64,000 nucleotides of DNA from Candidatus Nanohaloarchaea archaeon (GTDB lineage Archaea; Nanohalarchaeota; Nanosalinia; Nanosalinales; Nanosalinaceae): the NCBI GenBank assembly GCA_014297435.1, contig JACOQA010000003.1, positions 143,460 to 207,459 on the forward strand, written 5' to 3'. This document shows, piece by piece, positions 7,795-16,653 of the stretch. Made by a program: the position numbers and the translations under genes. The notes beneath the pieces are model-generated. The model was not told the origin of the DNA and searched no databases. It saw only the letters and a program-made list of their open reading frames with translations. Within the stretch, counting starts at the first letter, position 1. Each line of letters opens with the position of its first letter.

Positions 7795-8454
7795 ATGACA
7801 AAACACCAGAAAAGGCTTTCAGCACCTAAGCACTACCCTATCTCGAGAAAGGATAACACTTACGTCTCGACGATCAAGGGTTCAAGAAGTTTCGAAAACG
7901 CAATACCGACCGTCCTACTTCTCAGAGACGTACTTGAGTACGCGGACAACGAGAAGGAAGCGAAAAAGATTGTCAGAGACGGAAAAGTCTACAGAAACGG
8001 CGACAGGATCAGAGACGTAAAAGAAGGCGTAGGTCTTCTGGACGTCGTAACAATCCCTGAAACAGAGGAAGCCTTCAGAGCAGTAAGAAGAGGCAAGTAC
8101 CTAGAGTTCGTCGAAATTGAGGACGAAGAAAGGGTTGCCGCAAAAGTCGTTGACAAATCTGTTGAAGGAGATGAATACGTTTACAGGCTTCACAACGGAG
8201 AAAACTATGCTACTGGAGACGAGTTCTCCACAGGCTCAACGCTTGTTTTCAACGGCGGAGTCGAGGAACTAGAGCTCGAAGAAGGAGCAACAGTTCTAGT
8301 TGTCGATGGACAGCACGCCGGAGAGACAGCAGAGCTTGAAGAGATCAACGAAAGAGGAATGAACAAGAACACAGGTCTCGTGTCCACGGAAGAAAACTCT
8401 TTCGAGACACAGCTCGAAAACCTTGTAGCAGTTGGAGACCTGGAGGTCGAGTAA
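7795..8454 (+). CDS. rps4e: Small ribosomal subunit protein eS4
   Basis: 219 residues. Archaeal/eukaryotic eS4 with N-terminal KHQKRLSAPKHYPISRK, an S4-like RNA-binding segment (VLEYADNEKEAKKIVRDGKV), central domain and C-terminal KOW (LVVDGQHAGETAELEEI). Absent from bacteria, so it is a clear archaeal marker. Preceded by GAGG (Shine-Dalgarno-like) in the short gap after uL24. Confidence 0.95.
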   Translation: MTKHQKRLSAPKHYPISRKDNTYVSTIKGSRSFENAIPTVLLLRDVLEYADNEKEAKKIVRDGKVYRNGDRIRDVKEGVGLLDVVTIPETEEAFRAVRRGKYLEFVEIEDEERVAAKVVDKSVEGDEYVYRLHNGENYATGDEFSTGSTLVFNGGVEELELEEGATVLVVDGQHAGETAELEEINERGMNKNTGLVSTEENSFETQLENLVAVGDLEVE

Positions 8455-8457
8455 AAA

Positions 8458-8970
8458 ATGAGCGAGAACGTGATGAAGCAGATCGAGATCGGTAAAGTTG
8501 TAGTAAACATAGGAATAGGACAGGTCGGAGACGACGTTGAAAAAGCAGTCAACCTGCTTGAAAAACTTACAGACAAGCAGCCTGTCAAAGCAGAATCAAA
8601 GGAAGCTTCGAAGACGTTCGGAAAACGTTCCGGACTAAATATTGGAGCATTCGTAACCCTCAGAGGAGAGGAAGCAAGAGAGTTCCTCGAAAAAGTTCTT
8701 CCTGCAAAGGACGAGCTTGATGCCGACGCATTCGATGGAAACGGAAACTTCTCATTCGGTATCTCCGAGTACATTGATGTTCCGGGTGTAGACTACGATG
8801 CGGACATCGGCATGATGGGATTCGAGGTAGCAGTAAACCTCGAAAGACCTGGTTACAGGGTAAAGAAGAGAGACCACAAGCCAACCAGTGTTGGAAAAGA
8901 ACACCAGGTTTCCAACGACGAAGGAAGAGAGTTCGTCGATGAAAACTTCGAAGTCGAGGTGAACGAGTAA
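8458..8970 (+). CDS. rpl5: Large ribosomal subunit protein uL5
   Basis: 170 residues, normal archaeal length. KVVVNIGIGQVGDDVEKA, the LTDKQPVKAESKEASKTFG block and C-terminal DIGMMGFEVAVNLERPGYRV are uL5 landmarks. It contacts 5S rRNA together with uL18 and forms an intersubunit bridge. GGTCGAG ahead of the start provides a Shine-Dalgarno-like site within the eS4 end. Confidence 0.95.
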   Translation: MSENVMKQIEIGKVVVNIGIGQVGDDVEKAVNLLEKLTDKQPVKAESKEASKTFGKRSGLNIGAFVTLRGEEAREFLEKVLPAKDELDADAFDGNGNFSFGISEYIDVPGVDYDADIGMMGFEVAVNLERPGYRVKKRDHKPTSVGKEHQVSNDEGREFVDENFEVEVNE

Positions 8971-9195
8971 ATGTCATACGAGAAAGTACTAGACCAGATC
9001 AAGCACAAAGAAGGAAAGAGAAAGAAGTTCGAGAAGCACAACGCTCCCAAGGACAGGGACTACGGAAAAGCAAAGAAAGAATGCAGAAGATGCGGCAGAA
9101 CAGGGAAAGGAATTCTTTCCCAGTACGGACTTAACTACTGCCGTCAGTGCTTCCGCGAAATCGCAGAAGATCTGGGATTCAAACAACTAAAATAG
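8971..9195 (+). CDS. rps14: Small ribosomal subunit protein uS14, zinc-binding type
   Basis: 74 residues. Four-cysteine zinc ribbon [20 protein letters not shown] followed by RQCFRE, with the conserved final block [10 protein letters not shown]. Binds the 3' major (head) domain of 16S rRNA. Starts directly at the uL5 stop codon. Confidence 0.93.
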   Translation: MSYEKVLDQIKHKEGKRKKFEKHNAPKDRDYGKAKKECRRCGRTGKGILSQYGLNYCRQCFREIAEDLGFKQLK

Positions 9196-9208
9196 AGGTG
9201 AAGAAGAG

Positions 9209-9598
9209 ATGCAACACGATACACTGAGCGACGCACTTTCCGCAATCAACAACGCAGCGAGAAAGGGCAACAACTACGCAACAATCAGCCCTACAAGCAA
9301 TCTTATCCAGAACGTCCTACTCAAGCTTCAGGACGAAGGATACATCGGAGTCTTCGAACTTATCGAGGACGGTAAAGGTGGAAAGTACAAGGTAGAGGTC
9401 AAGGAAGCAGTAAACAAGTGTGAACCAGTCAAGCCTAACTTCTACGTTGGAAGCGACGAACACACAGAGTGGGCAAAGAGATACTTGCCTGCACGAAACT
9501 TCGGAAAACTCATAGTAACAACACCGAGAGGAGTTCTCACCCACGACGAGGCAGTTGAAGAAAACGTGGGCGGAAAGCTCCTTGGGTACGTCTACTAG
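9209..9598 (+). CDS. rps8: Small ribosomal subunit protein uS8
   Basis: 129 residues. DTLSDALSAINNAARKGN at the start and the C-terminal RNA-binding end NFGKLIVTTPRGVLTHDEA with GGKLLGYVY are diagnostic. In bacteria uS8 binds helix 21 of 16S rRNA and represses the spc operon; here it lies in the same operon position, but no regulatory mimic is visible. A GAGGTGA Shine-Dalgarno precedes ATG 9209. Confidence 0.95.
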   Translation: MQHDTLSDALSAINNAARKGNNYATISPTSNLIQNVLLKLQDEGYIGVFELIEDGKGGKYKVEVKEAVNKCEPVKPNFYVGSDEHTEWAKRYLPARNFGKLIVTTPRGVLTHDEAVEENVGGKLLGYVY

Positions 9599-9602
9599 GT
9601 GA
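9597..9602 (+). promoter_or_regulatory. Shine-Dalgarno site that fixes the uL6 start
   Basis: AGGTGA lies 8 bases before ATG 9611 and overlaps the uS8 stop codon. A GTG at 9599 inside this site could be misread as the start. The same GGTGA motif precedes many internal genes of the operon. Confidence 0.7.
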
Positions 9603-9610
9603 AAAAGAAA

Positions 9611-10135
9611 ATGAGAGAGACAGCAGACCTCAACGGATTCGAAGCCAACTACGAAGACGGCGTACTTGAAGTTGAAGGAAACGGCGAAACAGTTTCAAGA
9701 AAGCTTAACCACGCACGAATCGATGTAGAAGTCAAGGATGGAGAAGTAGTTTTCTCCTCAGACGAGAGCAACAAGACAGTTAAGTCAATCCTTGGAACTT
9801 TCAGGTCCCACGTCCAGAACATGGTCGACGGACTTGAAGATGAACACGTCTACCAGATGAAAGGTGTTTACGCACACTTCCCTATGGACATCGATGTAGA
9901 GAACGACCAGGTAGTGATCGGAAACTTCATGGGAGAAAGAAATCCTAGAAAGGTCGATATTGCTGAAGGCGCAGAAGTATCAGTAAACGGCGAAGACCTA
10001 GAAATCAGAGGTGCAGACAAAGAAGCAGTAGGACTTACCGCCGGACGTATCGAACAGGCATGCAAGAAAGGGAACCGCGATCCAAGAACGTTCCAGGACG
10101 GAGTCTACATTACAGACAAAGGTGAGAAAGAATGA
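9611..10135 (+). CDS. rpl6: Large ribosomal subunit protein uL6
   Basis: 174 residues from ATG 9611, chosen because AGGTGA stands 8 bases upstream; the GTG at 9599 would put the start inside that site. Two alpha-beta repeats: first with KTVKSILGTFRSHVQNMVDG, second with IDVENDQVVIGNFMGERNPR and GLTAGRIEQACKKGNRDPR. It binds near the sarcin-ricin loop of 23S rRNA. Its end overlaps eL32 by ATGA. Confidence 0.93.
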   Translation: MRETADLNGFEANYEDGVLEVEGNGETVSRKLNHARIDVEVKDGEVVFSSDESNKTVKSILGTFRSHVQNMVDGLEDEHVYQMKGVYAHFPMDIDVENDQVVIGNFMGERNPRKVDIAEGAEVSVNGEDLEIRGADKEAVGLTAGRIEQACKKGNRDPRTFQDGVYITDKGEKE

Positions 10136-10470
10136 GCGACGATTTCAAGAGAGAAGACAACCACAAGAAGACACAGACCCCTAGCTCGTGGAGAAAGCCT
10201 AAAGGAGGGCACTCCCGTGCACGTCTGAAGAAGAAAGGTGCGAACCCTCTTCCGAAGGCAGGTTACAGAACTGATAAAGATGTTAGAGGCAAGCATCCTT
10301 CCGGATATGAGGAAGTGCTTGTCCACAACACCTCCGACCTTGAGGAACTTGATGAAGAGACAGAAGCAGCACGAATCGGTTCAACAGTCGGAGACAGAAA
10401 ACGTGAAAAGATAGTTAAAAAAGCTGACGATGAAGGAATCCATGTGCTTAACAGAGGTGACGAAGAATGA
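10132..10470 (+). CDS. rpl32e: Large ribosomal subunit protein eL32
   Basis: 112 residues. Archaeal/eukaryotic eL32 core SSWRKPKGGHSRARLKKKG, then GYRTDKDVRGKHPSGYEEV and the C-terminal GSTVGDRKREKIVKKADDEG. It starts with a 4-base ATGA overlap with uL6 and ends with another overlap with eL19, in the position typical of archaeal spc operons. Confidence 0.93.
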   Translation: MSDDFKREDNHKKTQTPSSWRKPKGGHSRARLKKKGANPLPKAGYRTDKDVRGKHPSGYEEVLVHNTSDLEELDEETEAARIGSTVGDRKREKIVKKADDEGIHVLNRGDEE

Positions 10471-10910
10471 CCGACCTTAAATCACAGAAGAGAATGGCTT
10501 CAGAAGTACTTGACGTAGGAAAGAACCGTGTCTGGATCGATCCGGACAACACAGAGAAAGTAGAGGAAGCCATCACAAGGAACGACATCAGGAACCTGGT
10601 CGAGTCAGGAGTCATCCAGAAAAAAGATGTTAAAGGAACCTCGAAAGGTCGTGCAAGAGACAAGAAGAAGCAGAAAGCCAAAGGACGCAGAAAAGGTCAA
10701 GGAAACAGGAAAGGAAAGAAGACAGCAAGGAAAGATTCCAAAGAAGAATGGCAGGAAAAAATCCGTGCCATCAGGAAAAGACTCAAGGAAATGAAGGAAG
10801 AGGAAGAAGTTTCGAACGACGAGTACTGGGATCTTTACGACATGGCAAAGGGAGGATTCTTCCGTAACACAAAACACCTAGAAAACCACGTCGAGAACAA
10901 GCTAGAGTGA
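10467..10910 (+). CDS. rpl19e: Large ribosomal subunit protein eL19
   Basis: 147 residues. N-terminal eL19 block DLKSQKRMASEVLDVGKNRV with WIDPDNTEKVEEAI, a very basic middle KGRRKGQGNRKGKKTARK that penetrates rRNA, and the C-terminal WQEKIRAIRKRLKEMKEEE helix ending in YDMAKGGFFRN. One of the few strongly basic proteins in the window, as expected for an rRNA-buried protein. Confidence 0.93.
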   Translation: MTDLKSQKRMASEVLDVGKNRVWIDPDNTEKVEEAITRNDIRNLVESGVIQKKDVKGTSKGRARDKKKQKAKGRRKGQGNRKGKKTARKDSKEEWQEKIRAIRKRLKEMKEEEEVSNDEYWDLYDMAKGGFFRNTKHLENHVENKLE

Positions 10911-10916
10911 TTACAA

Positions 10917-11426
10917 ATGGCAGACACATCAAACTACGAACTACCTTTCAGGAGAAGAAGAGAACAGAAAACAGACTACAAACAGAGACTTGGACTTCTG
11001 AAATCAGGTAAGCCAAGAGCAGTTGTAAGAATCTCTAACAACCATACTAGAGTCCACCTCTCTCACTACAAACAGGAGGGAGATGAAAACACAGCTCAGA
11101 CACTTTCAAAGGAGCTTGAAGAGTACGGATGGGAGAACCATACAGGCAATCTTCCTGCCGCTTACTTGACAGGTTTCCTTGCAGGAATGAAGGCTGAAGA
11201 GGACGAAGCAGTTCTCGACCTAGGACTAAGAGAGAAAAACAAGGGCGGAAGAATGTTTGCCGCTCTCAAAGGATTGATCGATGCAGGAGTCGAAATCCCT
11301 GCAGGCGAATCCATCTTCCCATCCGAGGAAAGACTAAGGGGAGAACACATCGAAGAGATGACAGACAAAGAAGTACCTGCAAACTTCGATGAAACAAAGG
11401 AAGCAATCAGAGGTGAGTTCGAATAA
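10917..11426 (+). CDS. rpl18: Large ribosomal subunit protein uL18
   Basis: 169 residues. 5S rRNA-binding core QRLGLLKSGKPRAVVRISN, YLTGFLAGMKA and LDLGLREKNKGGRMFAALKG. Partner of uL5 on 5S rRNA. Its stop codon overlaps the uS5 start by one base (TAATG). Confidence 0.94.
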   Translation: MADTSNYELPFRRRREQKTDYKQRLGLLKSGKPRAVVRISNNHTRVHLSHYKQEGDENTAQTLSKELEEYGWENHTGNLPAAYLTGFLAGMKAEEDEAVLDLGLREKNKGGRMFAALKGLIDAGVEIPAGESIFPSEERLRGEHIEEMTDKEVPANFDETKEAIRGEFE

Positions 11427-12097
11427 TGTCACAGGAAATGGAAGAAGAGGAGATCTGGAAGCCACGCACCAAGCTAGGCGGAAAGGTCGCTAACGGAGAA
11501 ATCACAAAGATCACAGAAGCACTTGACTCCAAGTACCCAATCATGGAAGAAGAGATCGTCGACCAGCTTGTCGACCTGGACGAAGAGGTAATCTTGATCG
11601 GAGGAACACCAGGAAAAGGAGGCGGCGTAAGAAGAACTGTTTCAAAGAGAACATGCAGAATGCACAAGTCAGGAGGACGTTACTCCACAAACGCTATGGC
11701 AGTTCTCGGAAACAGAAGAAATGTTGTAGGACTTGGAGAAGGAGACGCAAACGATACAAGAGCAGCTATCGAATCCGCTTCAAGAGAAGCAAAGCTCAAC
11801 CTCATAAAGGTAAACAGAGGGAACGGATCCTGGGAAGACAGAGGAGACGACTCAACATCGATTCCTTTCAAAGTTACAGGAAAGTCCGGTTCTGTTGAAG
11901 TAGAGCTTAAGCCTGCACCGAGAGGAACAGGGCTTGCAGCATCAGAAGGAGTAAAGAAGATGCTTGAGCTTGCCGGAATCCAGAACATCTACGTTGAATC
12001 CCGAGGACAGACAAGAACACGGGAGAACATGATGAAGGCAACATTCGAAGCTCTCAAGAAGCTCAACGAATACGAATCACCAGGTGATGCAGAATGA
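11426..12097 (+). CDS. rps5: Small ribosomal subunit protein uS5
   Basis: 223 residues. Double-stranded RNA-binding fold followed by the S5 C-terminal domain: GKGGGVRRTVSKRTCRMH, GRNVVGLGEGDAND-like segment (NRRNVVGLGEGDANDTRAA) and PRGTGLAASEGVKKMLELAG. It sits at the mRNA entry channel and affects fidelity. It overlaps uL18 by one base and uL30 by ATGA. Confidence 0.94.
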   Translation: MSQEMEEEEIWKPRTKLGGKVANGEITKITEALDSKYPIMEEEIVDQLVDLDEEVILIGGTPGKGGGVRRTVSKRTCRMHKSGGRYSTNAMAVLGNRRNVVGLGEGDANDTRAAIESASREAKLNLIKVNRGNGSWEDRGDDSTSIPFKVTGKSGSVEVELKPAPRGTGLAASEGVKKMLELAGIQNIYVESRGQTRTRENMMKATFEALKKLNEYESPGDAE

Positions 12098-12441
12098 TCG
12101 CAGCAGTAAGAGTAAGAGGTCCAGTAGACCTTAACGAAACAGTGAACAACACACTCGACAACATCAACCTGAACACAAAAAACCAGGTTGTAGTCTTCGA
12201 GGAAAACGAAGCAATCATGGGAATGATGAACTCTGTAAAGGACTACATCACCTATGGAGAGATCTCCGATGAAGTAGTAGAGAAACTTGAGGAAAGAAAA
12301 GGAGAGAGTCTCGAGTCAGGAGATACAGTCAATCTTTCGCCTCCATCAGGAGGATTCGAAGACACGAAAAGAAACACGGGACAGGGCGGAAGCCTTGGAA
12401 AACGTGAAAATATCGACGAACTTTTAGAGAGGATGGTATAA
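12094..12441 (+). CDS. rpl30: Large ribosomal subunit protein uL30, short form
   Basis: 115 residues, shorter than the roughly 150 typical of archaeal uL30. Opening MIAAVRVRGPVDLNETVNNT and DYITYGEISDEVVEKL match the family, and the C-terminal GFEDTKRNTGQGGSLGKREN retains the archaeal extension. The middle part appears trimmed. Binds 23S rRNA domain II/V region. ATGA overlap with uS5. Confidence 0.9.
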   Translation: MIAAVRVRGPVDLNETVNNTLDNINLNTKNQVVVFEENEAIMGMMNSVKDYITYGEISDEVVEKLEERKGESLESGDTVNLSPPSGGFEDTKRNTGQGGSLGKRENIDELLERMV

Positions 12442-12867
12442 ATGACGAAGAGAAGATCTAAGAAGAATAAGTCCGGTTCTCACGGACACGGTTCATCGAA
12501 GAAAAACCGTGGAGCAGGAAGCAAAGGTGGAAGAGGTAACGCCGGAAGAGGAAAGAAGGCAAAACACCACAAGATGCAGTCAGGCGAAGTCCACGAGCTT
12601 GGAGAGAAAGGATTCAACTCCCGGAAGTCCGAGCAGGACGGCATCAACCTGAGAGACATCGACCAGAGAATCGACGACTTCGTAGAAGAAGGTTCTGCGG
12701 AAGAAACTGAGGACGGTTATGTCTTCCACGCTTCCGACGCAGGATACGAAAAGGTTCTCGGAAAAGGACAGCTCAGGAAGGACATCGAGATCCATGCCGA
12801 AGATTTTTCCAGCACGGCAGAAGAAAAGTTAAAAGAAGCCGGAGTTGAACCTGTAATAGAGGATTAA
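12442..12867 (+). CDS. rpl15: Large ribosomal subunit protein uL15
   Basis: 141 residues. Glycine/basic-rich N-terminus HGHGSSKKNRGAGSKGGRGN and GRGKKAKHHK that threads into 23S rRNA, then the globular end LGKGQLRKDIEIHAEDFS with TAEEKLKEAG. Begins directly after the uL30 stop and is followed 4 bases later by secY, the classic order. Confidence 0.93.
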   Translation: MTKRRSKKNKSGSHGHGSSKKNRGAGSKGGRGNAGRGKKAKHHKMQSGEVHELGEKGFNSRKSEQDGINLRDIDQRIDDFVEEGSAEETEDGYVFHASDAGYEKVLGKGQLRKDIEIHAEDFSSTAEEKLKEAGVEPVIED

Positions 12868-12871
12868 ACGA

Positions 12872-14260
12872 ATGTCGAAACTAGTCCAGGCAGCATCTTA
12901 CTTACCAAGCATCAAGGAACCCAAGAAAGAACAGTCATTAAGGAGAATGTTGACCTGGACCGGGATTGCCCTGGTTCTTTACTTTATAATGGGTTCGATC
13001 GATCTCTACGGCGCTAACGCCCAGTCGGTCGAACAAGCACTTCAGAGTTTGCAGACTTTCCAGACTATTCTAGGAGCTCAGATTGGTTCTATAATTACAC
13101 TAGGTATTGGACCTATCGTTACGTCATCGATTATCCTTCAGATGATGGTAGGTTCGGATCTCCTTCCATGGAATACTAACACACAGGAAGGAAAGATCAA
13201 GTTCCAGTCGGCGCAGAAGGTACTTGCGTACGGCTTGACAGTAATTGAAGCCTTCGGGTACGTTCTCTCAGGCACCTTCGGTAACGTTGCAGGAGACCCT
13301 ATGCTATTGTTCCTGCTAGCCGGACAGATAACACTGGGCGGATGGCTGATCATCCTGCTTGACGACATGGTCCAGAAATGGGGATTCGGATCAGGGGTAT
13401 CGCTGTTTATTGCAGCAGGTGTATCTAAAGCAGTATACATCTCAACTATCTCTCCACTTACATCCGCAGGAGAACTATTCTGGACTGTAGGAGGAAACCC
13501 TGTAGGACACATCATCCAGTTCTTCCTAACGTTCCAAGCATCATCCATAATCCCTGTAATATTCACAGTACTGGTCTTCGCAACAGTAGTTTACCTACAG
13601 GCTATGCGTGTGGAGATTCCGTTGACCTTCGGAAACGTCAGAGGGTTCGGTCAAAAATGGCCTCTGAAATTCCTCTACACCTCGAACATGCCTGTCATCC
13701 TGATCGCAGCACTTGTGTCTAACTTCAGGATACTTGGAACCACACTTGCCGGAACAAACGGTTGTTCAATCCTTGGATGTTTCCAGGGAGGACAGGCAAC
13801 ATCCGGACTCGTCGCATATCTCAGCGCTCCACAGAGCTTCGTGGATGGACTGATTAACGGAACAGTTCAGATGGTTGGAACCGGTGGACTTATGCACGTC
13901 CTAATCTACCTGAGTGTTTACACGTTAGGATCGATCATGTTCTCGATCTTCTGGATGAAGACCTCAGGACAGGACGCCGACTCTGTTGCGGAAGATATTC
14001 AACAGACCGGCATGAAAGTTCCAGGATTCAGGAAAGACAAACGAGTAATCAAGAAAGTACTCAATCGGTACATCCCAGGACTGACAGTACTGTCGGGAGC
14101 AGTTGTTGGACTCCTTGCAGGAATCGCCAACATTACAAACGCTGCAGGGGGCGGAACAGGAATCCTACTTACAGTCATGATCCTGTACCAGATGTATGAG
14201 CAGCTGGCTCAGAAACACATGGAGGAACTTCACCCAGCACTCAAGGACTTCATGTCCTAA
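12872..14260 (+). CDS. secY: Protein translocase subunit SecY
   Basis: 462 residues, ten hydrophobic membrane segments. Landmarks are GIGPIVTSSIILQMMVGSDL (plug and TM2), QKVLAYGLTVIEAFGYV, GGWLIILLDDMVQKWGFGSG, and the cytoplasmic loop VEIPLTFGNVRGFGQKWPLKF-like region followed by YTSNMPVIL. It forms the channel for secretion and membrane insertion with SecE and Sec-beta (not in this window). Last gene of the spc operon; followed by a T-rich tract that may end transcription. Confidence 0.95.
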   Translation: MSKLVQAASYLPSIKEPKKEQSLRRMLTWTGIALVLYFIMGSIDLYGANAQSVEQALQSLQTFQTILGAQIGSIITLGIGPIVTSSIILQMMVGSDLLPWNTNTQEGKIKFQSAQKVLAYGLTVIEAFGYVLSGTFGNVAGDPMLLFLLAGQITLGGWLIILLDDMVQKWGFGSGVSLFIAAGVSKAVYISTISPLTSAGELFWTVGGNPVGHIIQFFLTFQASSIIPVIFTVLVFATVVYLQAMRVEIPLTFGNVRGFGQKWPLKFLYTSNMPVILIAALVSNFRILGTTLAGTNGCSILGCFQGGQATSGLVAYLSAPQSFVDGLINGTVQMVGTGGLMHVLIYLSVYTLGSIMFSIFWMKTSGQDADSVAEDIQQTGMKVPGFRKDKRVIKKVLNRYIPGLTVLSGAVVGLLAGIANITNAAGGGTGILLTVMILYQMYEQLAQKHMEELHPALKDFMS

Positions 14261-14333
14261 CAAACCTCATTTTTACTCCTCCTCCTGAACAGCCTCCGAT
14301 TTAAAAGCCTTCTCCGCGAAGTTACTTGATAAG

Positions 14334-15068
14334 ATGGCATCGATACAGGGATTCCTAAACGTTTTATTCGGGTTCTATGATACGCTTTTCCAGCCGATAC
14401 TAAGTTTAGGACCGCTTCCCTCACTCGCAATCTTCTCCGGAATGTTAGCCGGAATGTTCTCGATAATATACTACATCTTCCTAGATATCGAGGCGATGGA
14501 TGAAATTAAAGAGAAAATTAACGAGAAACAGGAAAAACGGAAGGAAGCACAGAAGAACGATAACGTCGATGAAGCAACCGACCACATGAAGGAAGCTATG
14601 TCTCTGAATCAGGAGATGATGATGCTCAACTTCAAACCGATGATCGTGACTATGATTTGCGTAGCATTCATCTTCCCATGGCTTGGGGCAACATTCGCAC
14701 CATCAATCGATCTACAGCAGACATCTAACTCGACATTTGAAGGAGATTTCCAGTTTAACGGTCAAAACGAAAAGATAACTATAGTTAATGATACAGAGCC
14801 AGTGGTTAAGATGGATGATCAGAACGCTTTGATCGGCGGAGAGGTCAACGCCTTTGGTGTGGACTGGGATGTAGTCAGGTTCGGTGAAAAGAAAGGAGGC
14901 TTCTTCTCATCAGGCGGAGAAGGACACGTTTTGAAGATGAATGCCAGGTTCGTAGACCTGCCTTTCAGCATTCCGCTTGCAGGAGCAGCACTGAACTGGC
15001 TTGGAACCTACATCCTAATTTCGATGCCACTAACCTTCCTGTTCAGGAAGATGCTAGGAATCCAGTAG
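14334..15068 (+). CDS. EMC3/TMCO1-family (DUF106) membrane protein, putative insertase
   Basis: 244 residues with three membrane regions: LAIFSGMLAGMFSIIYYIFL near the N-terminus, a charged coiled-coil hairpin (MDEIKEKINEKQEKRKEAQ), then PMIVTMICVAFIFPWLGA and a C-terminal hydrophobic pair. This layout (TM, cytosolic coiled coil, TM, TM) is that of archaeal DUF106 proteins, homologous to EMC3, GET1 and YidC insertases. Between TM2 and TM3 is an extracellular loop longer than usual (about residues 125-215). In many archaea adk precedes and cmk follows this gene; both are missing here. Confidence 0.85.
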   Translation: MASIQGFLNVLFGFYDTLFQPILSLGPLPSLAIFSGMLAGMFSIIYYIFLDIEAMDEIKEKINEKQEKRKEAQKNDNVDEATDHMKEAMSLNQEMMMLNFKPMIVTMICVAFIFPWLGATFAPSIDLQQTSNSTFEGDFQFNGQNEKITIVNDTEPVVKMDDQNALIGGEVNAFGVDWDVVRFGEKKGGFFSSGGEGHVLKMNARFVDLPFSIPLAGAALNWLGTYILISMPLTFLFRKMLGIQ

Positions 15069-15124
15069 GTTTTCCCTCTCCATTTTCAGTTGATCAGATA
15101 AAAGTTTCTCAAAGAGGTTAAGTT

Positions 15125-16081
15125 ATGGATTGGTACACCCGGGACGAGGCAGAGACATCCGAGGAATACGGATCAATACCAGAAAAACGTTCTATCGAAG
15201 AACTGATGGATAAAGGATTTTTTGTAGTAGACAAGCCCTTCGGACCACAGTCAAAACAGGTCTCAACCTGGATAAAGAAAGAACTTAACCTGAAGAAGAC
15301 AGGTCACTTTGGAACACTTGACCCAAATGCTACAGGCGTACTACCTGTAGGAGTAAACTCGGGAACCCGCATAAACGATATACTATCTGGTTCAGACAAA
15401 GAATACATATTCGAAGCAGTTCTGCATGAGGAAAGAGAAGAAGACAAGATAAAGGAGAAACTACTGGAGTTCAAAGGCACGAACAAGCAGACACCTCCTG
15501 AAAAATCCGCTGTGAAAAGAGAGGAAAGAGAAAGAGAGGTATACGAAGTAGAACTGCTTGAAAAAGACGGCAAGAAAGTTCTTGGAAGAGTCAAATGCGA
15601 GTCAGGTTTTTACGTAAGAGTATTGATCACGCAGCTGGGAGAAAAACTTGACACAGAAGCAGAGATGAATGAGCTTAGAAGAACTAAACAAGACCATCTA
15701 TCCGAAGAAGACGCTAACACGTTACAAGATATTGTAGATGCTTACCACTTCTGGAAACAGGATGATAGAGAAAACGAGATCAGAGATATTCTGCATCCTA
15801 TCGAGAAAGCTGTGGAACATGTTCCGAAGATCGCAGTAAAGGACTCTGCGGTAAACGCTGTGGCTAACGGCGCGGATCTAGGTGCTACGGGGATTTCGAA
15901 GTTCCAGAGCGGTATAAAGGAGGGGGATACTGTTGCAATAACGACCTTGAAAGGCGAGCTTGTCGCGCTTGCAGAGGCAAGAATGAACTCAGAGAAACTT
16001 TACGATGAGGACGGAACCGCAGCCTCACCAGAATCTGTGCATATGGCTCCTGAAACCTATCCAAAACGGTGGAAACAGTGA
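15125..16081 (+). CDS. cbf5: tRNA/rRNA pseudouridine synthase Cbf5 (TruB family) with PUA domain
   Basis: 318 residues. Catalytic motif GHFGTLDPNATGVLP with the nucleophile Asp at residue 66, TruB motif ESGFYVRVLITQLGEKL, and a C-terminal PUA domain starting near VPKIAVKDSAVNAVANG and ending AITTLKGELVALAEA. In archaea it is the catalytic subunit of H/ACA RNPs (with L7Ae, Nop10, Gar1) and can also make pseudouridine 55 in tRNA alone. Its end overlaps the following HD gene. Confidence 0.93.
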   Translation: MDWYTRDEAETSEEYGSIPEKRSIEELMDKGFFVVDKPFGPQSKQVSTWIKKELNLKKTGHFGTLDPNATGVLPVGVNSGTRINDILSGSDKEYIFEAVLHEEREEDKIKEKLLEFKGTNKQTPPEKSAVKREEREREVYEVELLEKDGKKVLGRVKCESGFYVRVLITQLGEKLDTEAEMNELRRTKQDHLSEEDANTLQDIVDAYHFWKQDDRENEIRDILHPIEKAVEHVPKIAVKDSAVNAVANGADLGATGISKFQSGIKEGDTVAITTLKGELVALAEARMNSEKLYDEDGTAASPESVHMAPETYPKRWKQ

Positions 16082-16653
16082 TCGAAACACTTCTTAAAGC
16101 ACTAGAACTGAAGGATGAGAAACGTACCGGACAAGAAATCTACAATATATCTGAACCTGACTCTGTTGCCGGACATTCATGGAATGTTGTTTTCCTGACG
16201 ATGCTTTTTGGTGAGGGCGAAGATGTCAACATGAAGAAGGCTTTGAAGATCGCTACAGTGCACGATCTAGCTGAAGCCGAGACAGGTGATATCGCGAAGA
16301 GAGCCGACGAAGATAAACAGGATTTAAGCGACGAGGAGAAAGAAGTAGAAGAGTTCGAGGCGATAACAGGGCTTTCCGAATCACTGAACTCTCACGAGAT
16401 CAGGATGCTCTGGAAGGAGTACGAGGACTGCCAGACACCTGAAGCCAGACTGGTCAACGACATGGACCACATCGAGAAATGTCTGACGGCTTTGAAGAAT
16501 GAAAAAGAAGAAAATTATGATCCGGGAGAAAACGATACAGGGTTTGAGAACCTGGATGAGTTCTTCGAGACAGCTGAAAAAGAGTTCAAAACCGGTTTTG
16601 GAGAGGAGCTTTTCAACGAAATAAAATCACGTTACGAGGACGAAAGAGAATGA
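16078..16653 (+). CDS. HD-domain 5'-nucleotidase-like protein (YfbR/HDDC2 type), first of tandem pair
   Basis: 191 residues from GTG 16078, which makes a GTGA overlap with the cbf5 stop and has GGTGG upstream; another GTG at 16069 is possible. HD motifs: VAGHSWNVVFL (first His), VHDLAEAETGDI (HD pair), and a later DMDHIEKCLTAL Asp. YfbR-like enzymes dephosphorylate deoxynucleoside monophosphates. The next gene is a paralog and overlaps it by ATGA. Confidence 0.8.
   Translation: MIETLLKALELKDEKRTGQEIYNISEPDSVAGHSWNVVFLTMLFGEGEDVNMKKALKIATVHDLAEAETGDIAKRADEDKQDLSDEEKEVEEFEAITGLSESLNSHEIRMLWKEYEDCQTPEARLVNDMDHIEKCLTALKNEKEENYDPGENDTGFENLDEFFETAEKEFKTGFGEELFNEIKSRYEDERE

Noticed and set aside
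9599-9611. GTG at 9599 as the uL6 start
   Set aside because: It lies within the AGGTGA Shine-Dalgarno site that serves ATG 9611.
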